Part shown: one piece after another, positions 1 to 6,600 of the stretch | Numbering within the stretch: the first letter of the stretch is position 1 | How the letters are laid out: every line of letters starts with the position of its first letter | NCBI GenBank assembly: GCA_003246035.1 | Contig: QKBP01000045.1 | Span: forward strand, 1 to 12,884 | Length of the DNA stretch: 12,884 nt | Direction of reading: 5' to 3' | From: Desulfuromonadaceae bacterium | Lineage (GTDB): Bacteria > Desulfobacterota > Desulfuromonadia > Desulfuromonadales > SZUA-401 | The notes under the pieces: generated by a model | The model's input: the letters and a program-made list of their open reading frames with translations, nothing else | Databases searched by the model: none | What the model was told of the DNA's origin: nothing | Made by a program: the position numbers and the translations under genes

Positions 1-24
1 CGCGACAACCGCTTGCCGCCACAA

Positions 25-130
25 GTGACAGCCAGGCACCCCCACGGCACACGGCTGACGCCGCTACCGCTGCTCCCTTCCGGGCCTGACGGAGTTCACG
101 ACCGTCCGTTGCGTGGGACCCGGCTGTCAC
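25..130 (-). ncRNA. ffs: Signal recognition particle RNA (4.5S, bacterial small type)
   Basis: This RNA pairs with the Ffh GTPase and targets ribosomes making membrane proteins to the inner membrane. The minus strand carries the diagnostic apical region: GUCAGG, then a C-GGAA-G tetraloop (bases 78-81 on the plus strand), then GGGAGCAGCG. This closely matches the E. coli 4.5S core. The ends close as a helix, with GTGACAGCC at the 5' end (from base 130) pairing with GGCTGTCAC at the 3' end (to base 25). Pairing can continue outward, through TTGCCG with CGGCAA, to about bases 13 and 143, so the mature ends are uncertain by 10-15 bases. No Alu domain is visible, as in Gram-negative small SRP RNAs. 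It lies 33 bases after tRNA-Ser(GGA). I see no convincing -10 of its own, so co-transcription and processing is likely. Confidence 0.88.
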
Positions 131-174
131 TTCTGACGGCAAACTTGTGGCCGGATGTCAAAGGCAAGAAATTA

Positions 175-264
<90 letters not shown>

Positions 265-321
265 GCGAATTGGGAAGGATACAATAGGAGATGGGGAGTG
301 TAAAGGTTTTTCCCGCCGCGC

Positions 322-350
322 TTTTTAGCCGACCCCCCGGGGCTTGTCAA
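322..350 (-). promoter_or_regulatory. Sigma-70-type promoter for tRNA-Ser(GGA), possibly also the SRP RNA
   Basis: On the minus strand a consensus -35 box, TTGACA (345-350), is followed by a 17-base spacer and a -10-like TAAAAA (322-327, 4 of 6 matches). The bases after the -10 are GC-rich (GCGCGGCGGG). That is the discriminator type seen at stringently controlled stable-RNA promoters. Start of transcription would be near base 315, giving a leader of about 50 bases before the tRNA. The call comes from motif and position only. Confidence 0.6.
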
Positions 351-363
351 GCGCTTCAAAGTC

Positions 364-389
364 AAGGGCCGGCTCTATAGCCGGCCCTT
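364..389 (-). terminator. Strong hairpin between the two serine tRNAs, probable terminator
   Basis: AAGGGCCGGCT and AGCCGGCCCTT form a perfect 11-bp stem with a 4-base loop, starting 6 bases after the CCA end of tRNA-Ser(CGA). Only a weak U-rich stretch (GACTTTG) follows it on the minus strand, so it is not a textbook Rho-independent terminator. It may instead guide 3'-end processing. A promoter directly downstream fits with termination here. Confidence 0.5.
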
Positions 390-395
390 CATAAA

Positions 396-483
396 TGGCG
401 GAGGGGGTGGGATTCGAACCCACGGTACCTTGCGGTACAACAGATTTCGAGTCTGTCACCTTCGACCTCTCGGACACCCCTCC
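396..483 (-). tRNA. tRNA-Ser(CGA), CCA encoded
   Basis: This 88-base class II tRNA reads serine UCG codons. Acceptor stem GGAGGGG/CCCCTCC is perfect, followed by discriminator G and CCA (396-398). The anticodon stem ACAGA/TCTGT encloses loop CTCGAAA, with anticodon CGA at 447-449. The T arm is GTGGGTTCGAATCCCAC. The variable arm GTACCGCAAGGTACC equals that of the next tRNA, which suggests that the pair arose by duplication. Confidence 0.97.
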
Positions 484-509
484 GGAGTTCACCGATGTTG
501 CGGGGGACC

Positions 510-538
510 TTTATAAAGGTTTTTGCAATTTTTTTCCA
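510..538 (-). promoter_or_regulatory. Probable promoter for tRNA-Ser(CGA), inside the 3' end of tadA
   Basis: On the minus strand TGGAAA (533-538, 4 of 6 to the -35 consensus), a 17-base spacer and TATAAA (510-515, 5 of 6 to the -10 consensus) precede the tRNA. The start would fall near 503, about 20 bases before the tRNA. The -10 contains the tadA stop codon and lies in the perfect 14-base palindrome ACCTTTATAAAGGT (507-520). A GC-rich discriminator (GGTCCCCC) follows, as at the other tRNA promoter. Confidence 0.5.
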
Positions 539-993
539 GCCCTAAGTTGCTGAAAAAATCCGCTCAACTGCGCGCTGCACTCCTCCCCGAGCACCCCCTC
601 GACCACCTCGACCCGGTGGTTGAAGCGATCATCGGCGGAAAAGTCGTAGATCGAGCCGACCGCACCGGCGCGCGGATCGCGGCAGGCAAAGACCAGCCTC
701 GGTATCCGCGCCAGGATCGTCGCCCCCATGCACATCACGCACGGCTCGAGGGTTACGTAGAGGGTGGTGTCGAGCAGCCGCCAGTGGCCTATTTTAGCGG
801 CGGCCTCGCGGATCGCGATCATCTCGGCGTGGGTGGTCGGATCGTTGCTGGTTTCGCGCAGATTGTGGCCGCGGCCGACGATCTCCCCGCCGAGCACCAC
901 CACCGCCCCGATCGGCACCTCGCCGAGGGCCTCGGCCCGGCACGCCTCGGCGATCGCCGCGCGCATGAAGCGCTGATGATCTGAATCAGGCAT
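511..993 (-). CDS. tadA: tRNA-specific adenosine deaminase TadA
   Basis: TadA deaminates adenosine-34 of tRNA-Arg(ACG) to inosine in the cytoplasm, which lets one tRNA read CGU, CGC and CGA. The 160-residue length is normal for the family. The zinc site of the cytidine/deoxycytidylate deaminase fold is intact: H55-A-E57 gives a zinc ligand and the catalytic glutamate, and P84-C85-x-x-C88 gives the other two zinc ligands. The family landmarks VPIGAVVV (26-33) and HWRL (70-73) are present. The ATG overlaps the end of the upstream HNH gene by 8 bases (ATGCCTGA), which suggests translational coupling. AGGA about 10 bases upstream can serve as the ribosome site. The TAA stop falls within the putative promoter of tRNA-Ser(CGA). 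The guanine deaminase family is a less likely alternative, given the tRNA-rich context and the motifs. Confidence 0.95.
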   Translation of the reverse strand: MPDSDHQRFMRAAIAEACRAEALGEVPIGAVVVLGGEIVGRGHNLRETSNDPTTHAEMIAIREAAAKIGHWRLLDTTLYVTLEPCVMCMGATILARIPRLVFACRDPRAGAVGSIYDFSADDRFNHRVEVVEGVLGEECSAQLSGFFQQLRAGKKLQKPL

Positions 994-1330
994 CCTTCGT
1001 CTCGTCCTGGCCGCTCAGGTAGTCGCCCAGCAACGAGCGGCTATGTTCGTCGTCGTGGCAATAGGCACAGAGGTTCTCCCAGTTGCTGCCGTCGGGCGGA
1101 TTGTTGGCGTGGTTGCCGTCCTTGTGGTGGACGGTCAGCAGGTGGAGGTTGTGCTGCTCGAACTCGCGGCCGCACTTGGCGCAGATCCAGCCGTGCAGCT
1201 TGAGCGAGCGGGCACGGTAGTTATCGGGCGCGTCGGCCTCCCGGCGCATCGCGCGGACCAGGGCATCGATCTCTTCCTGGCTTTTCTGCGGCGCTGCTTT
1301 CGGCCGGCGCGGGCGAAACGATCGACTCAA
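986..1330 (-). CDS. yajD: YajD-family HNH nuclease-like protein
   Basis: This is a small protein of 114 residues, the usual YajD length, with an HNH/zinc-finger fold. The exact substrate of this family is not established to my knowledge, so a nucleic-acid nicking role is inference from the fold. Visible motifs are C50-x-x-C53 and C88-x-x-C91 (probable structural zinc ligands), V67-H68-H69-K-D71-G-N73 (the first H of HNH), N83/N86, and H92-D-D-E-H96 (the last H). The N-terminal 35 residues are basic and probably flexible. The start is TTG, chosen because AGGAGG lies 5 bases upstream and the HNH domain follows intact. The stop overlaps the tadA start by 8 bases. No toxin, antitoxin or restriction partner is next to it, so it looks like a housekeeping gene and not part of a mobile element. 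Confidence 0.88.
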   Translation of the reverse strand: MSRSFRPRRPKAAPQKSQEEIDALVRAMRREADAPDNYRARSLKLHGWICAKCGREFEQHNLHLLTVHHKDGNHANNPPDGSNWENLCAYCHDDEHSRSLLGDYLSGQDETKDA

Positions 1331-1335
1331 GACAG

Positions 1336-1341
1336 CCTCCT
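1336..1341 (-). promoter_or_regulatory. Strong ribosome binding site fixing the TTG start of the HNH gene
   Basis: The minus strand reads AGGAGG, then CTGTC, then TTG. A consensus Shine-Dalgarno sequence at 5-base spacing is the reason for choosing the non-ATG start at 1330. Confidence 0.75.
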
Positions 1342-1367
1342 CACGGCCAGCTTAGCATCCCCCCTGT

Positions 1368-1405
1368 AAAACAGAAAGGCCCCGGAATGCATCCGAAGCC
1401 CTTTC
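1368..1405 (-). terminator. Probable Rho-independent terminator of the adhesin secretion operon
   Basis: On the minus strand, GAAAGGGCTTCGG and CCGGGGCCTTTC form an imperfect stem. Six outer base pairs (GAAAGG/CCTTTC) and an inner CGGA/TCCG segment are separated by a mismatch and wobble pairs, around the loop TGCAT. TGTTTT follows directly. It sits about 65 bases after the ABC exporter stop and before the HNH gene. That is where the secretion operon should end. Confidence 0.55.
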
Positions 1406-1468
1406 GCCTCTGCCTTGTGTGCCGACGCGGCCAAAACACTCCCGCTTTGCGCGGCGCGGCAACGAGCT

Positions 1469-3580
1469 TCAGCCTTTTTGCGCCGCACCATCGGCTGGCC
1501 GGGGCTTGCCCGGCTGGAGCGTCACCAGCTTGTCGCGTGGTCCGTCGGCCACCACCTTTCCGCCATCCAGGGCGATCACCCGCTGGACCGTGTTCAACAT
1601 CAGCGGGCTGTGGGTGGTCATGATCAGCACGTCCGAATCACCGAGCAGCTTCGGCAGGCGTTCCGCGAGCAGGCGCTCGCTTTCGGGGTCGAGACCGAGG
1701 GTCGGCTCGTCGAGGAGCAGCAGCCGGCAGCTCTGGGCAAAGGCTCGGGCCAACGCGACCTTCTGGCGCTGCCCCCCGGAGAGGTTGTTCCCCCGCTCCT
1801 CCAGGTGCATGCCGAGCGACATCCGGCCGCCTCTGAATTCGTTCTCGAGGCCCGAAGCCCAGAGTGCGGCGCCGAAGCGCTGCTGATCCCGGCACCCCGA
1901 GACGCGCAGGTTGTCCTCAAGCGTCCCGGCAAAGATCGCAGGCTCCTGCCCCTTGAAAGCCATCCACTTGACCCGATCGAAACGGGAGATGTCCCCCAGC
2001 GCCAGGCCGTCGATGAGGATCTGACCGCTGTCGGGGAGACTGAGACCGGCCAGGGCGCGCAGCAGGGTGGTCTTGCCCGCCCCCGGACGCCCCAGCAGGG
2101 CGACACGCTCTCCCGGCGCGATCGTCAGGGAGACGTTTTCGAGCGCCGCAGGTCGCTCCTCGAACTTCTTGCCGACGCCGATCAAGGCAATATGTCCCGA
2201 AATTTCCGGACGAGGGGTGCAGGTATGTGTCTCCACCTCGGCGAGGCTGGCCTCCATCCGCTCAGCGGCACGGGTAAAGTCCTGCCACTTGCCGGTAACC
2301 GTAAAGAGCGAGGCGACCTGCGCCATGGAGCGGCCCGCCAGGATGTTGCTGGCGATCAGCTGGCCGATCGTCAGCAACTGCGCCTCGATCAGGTAGACCC
2401 CCGTGGCCAGGACGACGACCGTCGTGAGCGTCTGCATGATCATGGCGAACATGCTGGTCTGGTTTGCCGCCAAACGCTTTCGGGTGTCGGCCTCGGTAGC
2501 CTCGCTTGCCAGTTGGCGCCAACCGCGCAGGAAAGATCCCGCACCCGGAGCGGTGCGCACCACGTCGAGTGCGTTCAGCGCCTCCCCCATCAGCGCCAGC
2601 TTGAGGATGTTTTTCTGCTCGGCCTCCTTCGAAAGGCGGGTCTGACGGGCCTGCAGCCCCAGGCCGGCCGCCCCGTACAGCAAGACGAGAACGAGAACGA
2701 CCAGCATCATCGGCCACGCCACGATCCCGATCACCAGCAGGTAGAGGGCCAAAAAGGGGATGTCGGCCACGGCGAGCAGGTAACTGGAGGAGACGAAATC
2801 CCGCGACTGGGTGAGGTCACGGTAATTGGAGAGAAAACGCGGGAACCCCCCGGGGAGGAGGTCGGCCTGGGCGACCAGGCGTGACCAGAGCCTTTCGTCG
2901 CTGCGCCGCGCCAGGTCGATGCTCACGCGCTCGGTCGCCCAGCTGCGAATCAGGCGCATCCCGGCGTCGGTCGCCAGGTACAGGGCCATGCCGAAGACCA
3001 GGGCCCAGAGGGTCTCGAACAAACCGTTGAGGGCAACCTTGTCGTAGATCAGCAGGGCGAAGAGCGGCAACAGCAGCTGGCCGATATTGACGAACAGGCT
3101 GGCCACCCCGACCTCGGCCCAGGCCGCGCGCAGCTCGGGCCAGAGCGCTGCCAGGGAGGCAAAACCGGACCGGTCGACCTCTTGCGGCTGCTTGAGCACG
3201 ACGGCCTCGACCACCTCGCGGCTCAGCGGGGCGTACTCGGCCGGCTGCAGTCCACCGTCGGACCCCAGGTAGTGCCAGCGCTGCTCGGTGTGCATCAGGA
3301 GCTGAAAACCGCCCCCGGGGACGCGCAGCAGCACCAGGTCGCCCGGCAGGGTGAGAATCTCCTCCAGCGGGGCGGTACAGTGCTCTACGGCGAGCGGCGA
3401 CTGTGCCAGGCGGGCGACCTCCGCCCCCCAGTCCGCCGCGGCGACCAGCCGCGCACAGGTTTTCCGGAGACGGCGCGCGCCGTGACGACCAGGGCCCTGC
3501 AGTCCCGCAACCGCAGCGACGACCGCATCCCCGTCGAGGACATGCAGCGCAGCATGCTCTTCAGCCGTGGGGTCAGGCAT
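1469..3580 (-). CDS. Type I secretion ABC transporter (LapB-like permease/ATPase)
   Basis: This inner-membrane exporter would hydrolyse ATP to push the RTX adhesin through an HlyD/TolC-type channel. At 703 residues it matches LapB-type exporters of large adhesins. Residues 1-135 are a C39-peptidase-like region with no visible catalytic Cys/His motif, as expected where substrates keep their N terminus. Residues 155-430 form the membrane domain, with hydrophobic segments near 160-178, 187-205, 264-285, 287-306 and 380-412. The ATPase has Walker A GRPGAGKTT (497-505), Q-loop Q545, signature LSGGQRQ (600-606), Walker B LLLLDE (D624, E625) and H-loop H657, all intact. The ATG has GAGGAG 8 bases upstream. 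The gene starts 36 bases after the adhesin stop and is last in the operon. HlyB-type toxin export is a less likely alternative. Confidence 0.93.
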   Translation of the reverse strand: MPDPTAEEHAALHVLDGDAVVAAVAGLQGPGRHGARRLRKTCARLVAAADWGAEVARLAQSPLAVEHCTAPLEEILTLPGDLVLLRVPGGGFQLLMHTEQRWHYLGSDGGLQPAEYAPLSREVVEAVVLKQPQEVDRSGFASLAALWPELRAAWAEVGVASLFVNIGQLLLPLFALLIYDKVALNGLFETLWALVFGMALYLATDAGMRLIRSWATERVSIDLARRSDERLWSRLVAQADLLPGGFPRFLSNYRDLTQSRDFVSSSYLLAVADIPFLALYLLVIGIVAWPMMLVVLVLVLLYGAAGLGLQARQTRLSKEAEQKNILKLALMGEALNALDVVRTAPGAGSFLRGWRQLASEATEADTRKRLAANQTSMFAMIMQTLTTVVVLATGVYLIEAQLLTIGQLIASNILAGRSMAQVASLFTVTGKWQDFTRAAERMEASLAEVETHTCTPRPEISGHIALIGVGKKFEERPAALENVSLTIAPGERVALLGRPGAGKTTLLRALAGLSLPDSGQILIDGLALGDISRFDRVKWMAFKGQEPAIFAGTLEDNLRVSGCRDQQRFGAALWASGLENEFRGGRMSLGMHLEERGNNLSGGQRQKVALARAFAQSCRLLLLDEPTLGLDPESERLLAERLPKLLGDSDVLIMTTHSPLMLNTVQRVIALDGGKVVADGPRDKLVTLQPGKPRPADGAAQKG

Positions 3581-3616
3581 CCAGCGAACTCCTCATCAAC
3601 GCCTCACGCTTCCGGC

Positions 3617-6600
3617 CTAAGCCACGAACCACTGGATGCGAGCGATTTCCCCGCCGCCGTCCGAGATGACGTACTCGGTATGATTCGGTGCAATCAGAGT
3701 CCCTCCGTCACAGGTCTCCCCCACGGCGGTGAAGGCCGACAGGTCGAGAATATCGCCGCTGTCCGCCAGCACCGTCAGCTCCGTCCCACCATCGACCATG
3801 TTCAGGATGTCCTGGCCGGTGATCTCAATAGTCGTCGCGGCATCGGCGCGGAAGAGATCGGTCCCCTCGCGGATATCGAGAATTTCAAGGTTATCCAGGC
3901 GCGCATCGAGGCCGGCGAGATCGCTGAAGTCGTAGTTGCCGACGACACTCGACAGACCGTCCACGACCAGGGTGTCGGTGTCGGCGCCGCCGTCGATCGC
4001 GGTGGGGAGGTCGGCGGCATTGCTCGAAATATAAATCGTATCGGCGCCGATATCGCCCCGGGCGATATCGTGCCCCTGGTCGGCCCACAGGGTATCGTTG
4101 CCGGCGCTACCGTACAGGCGGTCATTCCCCACCCCGCCGTCGAGGACGTTGTCGCTGGTGTTGCCGAAGAGCGAATCGTCATGTATCGAGCCGAGCAGGT
4201 TTTCGATCTGGTCGAAGGTATCGCCTGCGGCGTCGTTGGTCTGGAAATCGTAGAGGCTGCCATCGAGGGCCGCGATCACCCCCTGGGAGGCATCGGCGTA
4301 GCTGGCGGTGTCGGTACCGCCTCCTCCGTACAGGGCATCGCCCGCGCCGCCGCCGGTCAGGATGTTGTCACCGGCGTCGCCGATCAGGGTGTCGGCCCCC
4401 GCACCCCCGGTGAGATTCTCGATCCCGACGTAGCTGTCTCCCAAGGCATCGCCCGCGGTTCCGCTGCCGCTGACGAGCGATGCCGTAACCCCTGCGAGCG
4501 AATCGGCGTAGCTCGCCGTGTCGTTCCCCAGTCCGCCATCGAGGACGTTGGCGTCGACGTTGCCGATCAGGATGTCGTTGCCGTCCCCACCGATCAGGTT
4601 CTCGATGCTGATGTACTGGTCTCCCTCGGCATCGCCGCCGGAGCCGAGCCCGGTGGCCAGCGAGGCGACCACATCCGCCGTCGAACCGGCGTAACTGACC
4701 GTGTCGATGCCACTGCCGCCGTCGAGCTGGTCGGCGCCGGCCCCTCCGACCAGCAGGTCGTTATCCAGACCGCCACTGAGGCTGTCATCCCCTTGCTCCC
4801 CGTAGAGAACGTCTTCACCCTCTGCACCGATCAGAATGTCGTTGTCGGTCCCACCGAACAACAGATCATTTCCTTGGCCTCCGTCCAGCGTATCGATACC
4901 GGCAGCGCCATACACCGTGTCGTGTCCGGCCCCGGCATACACCTGATCATCGCCATCACCGGCGTAGATATCGACCCCCAGGCCATCGCGAGGGAGGACC
5001 ATGACCTGATTTCCGGCCTGGGTCAGGTTGAAATCGGCTTCCGTAGTTGCATCTCGCCATGAAAACGGCAGCGTCTGGCTGATGTCGTAGGGGACCCCGC
5101 TGTCGTACGAGCCAGACACGTTGACCACCACGTTGAAGTCGATCGGCCCTCCGGTATCCGCAACATCGTAAACCACCCTGACGTCAAGACCATTGGCCAG
5201 CAGGTTGCCAACGACCGCCGGATCGCTGATATCCAGCGTCCAGGTATCGCCGCTTCGAACCAGACCCGCTGCCTCAAAATCGAAGTTGGAGATTCCGGAG
5301 ATCGCCGGATCGGCAATCAGTTCCACTTTCGTCAGATCTTCGTAGACGAAGAAATCGAGATGCAGGTTCTTGGCCCACTGGCCCGCATCGGCACTGAAGT
5401 TCGCATTATGGTCGATGACGTCATTGCCCGCGGTCCCGTCAATTCTCTCCCGAGTCGCCTGGCCGGCGGGGCTCGAGGCCACAAGATGCTCCGCCTCACT
5501 GGCACCCGCCACATAGGAGCCTGCAGGGTTACCGGAACCTCCCGTCACCTTGAATTCGGACGAGGTATAAAGTTCGCACGTAAGATCCGGGAAATGCACG
5601 GTCGTATCGACCGTCAGAGTATTGCTTGCCGGGTTCAACGGATTCCCGTTTATGTCAACAATGGTATTGTTGACCGTCACCACCAAGTCAGCCGTGCTCA
5701 TATCCCAGGCGGTGACAGAAAAGGTCGCAGAGAGACCATCTGCCGCCAATACCGGGCCGCTGGTTAATGTCCCCCCCGTAATCGACAGGTCAGAAGCTGA
5801 GACCGAAACGACTTCTTCGCTGAAATTCAGCGTATAGTGGACGACCCTGTCTAGATCAGAAACTACGCCATCAAGATTATCCTCCACGATCGTCACGCTT
5901 GGGTTTAGCGTATCGACCCCAAAGACTACAGCGTCATTGATTCCCTGAAACAGGTTGCCATTGACGTCCCGGCCGCCCGTCACGCTGACTTTGATGTCGC
6001 TCAAATCGACATTGGTGTCTAGAACGTCATAGATGACCACGAACTTCCTGTCCGCGTTGTACCACCCCTGCAAACTCTTGGACAGAATCCCCGTAACGTC
6101 TTGGCTGAAAGTCAATGTCGGCGTAACAGAACGACTCATCGCTTCTGTAAAGTTCACAACCACGCTGACAGTAGCATCGGCATCGGTAATTAGCGTGTCA
6201 CTTATGGTCACGAACGCCTCGGGGTCCTTCGTGTCGACAGCGAGTATGTTATTTTGCGTCGGAACCAGGGCGTTGCCATTGAGATCCACAATGCTGTTTT
6301 TAACGTTCACCACGAGATTTAACGTGCTGTCGTCGTAGGCAGTTACCGAAAAGGTCGCAGACATACCATCGGCAGCCAGAACCGGGGGGGCATTCAGGGT
6401 ACCGCCAGCAACGGACACGTCCGCTGCCGTGACCGAAGCGACTTCCCTGCTGAAATTCACCGTATAATTCACAACATTGTCTGGCCCCGAAACGACGCCA
6501 TCGAGGTTGTCTTCAATTATGGATATGACCGTCGGGTTTGTGGTGTCGACGGCAAGCGTGTTGGTTGCTGGAAGGAGGGGGCGCCCGACCTGATCGACAA

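Noticed and set aside
986..1330. HNH gene as a homing endonuclease, toxin or restriction component
   Set aside because: Length, CxxC pairs and HDDEH motif fit the YajD family, and it is fused into a tadA operon with no mobile-element boundary, repeat or partner gene.
1415..2884. Long plus-strand open frames opposite the ABC exporter and the adhesin (for example 1415-2884, 3182-5062 and 8315-9493)
   Set aside because: They are antisense to genes with clear motifs, have low-complexity GC-driven composition, lack ribosome sites and show no known domain. They are by-products of the GC-rich codon pattern.
4052..4960. CRISPR-like periodic repeats
   Set aside because: The periodicity is 27 bases and in frame, and it encodes RTX nonapeptides. 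There are no conserved direct repeats with unique spacers and no cas genes.
3617..5599. RTX protein as a pore-forming or enzymatic toxin
   Set aside because: No hydrophobic pore region, HlyC acylation partner, protease zinc motif or lipase motif is visible. The large Ig array points to an adhesin.
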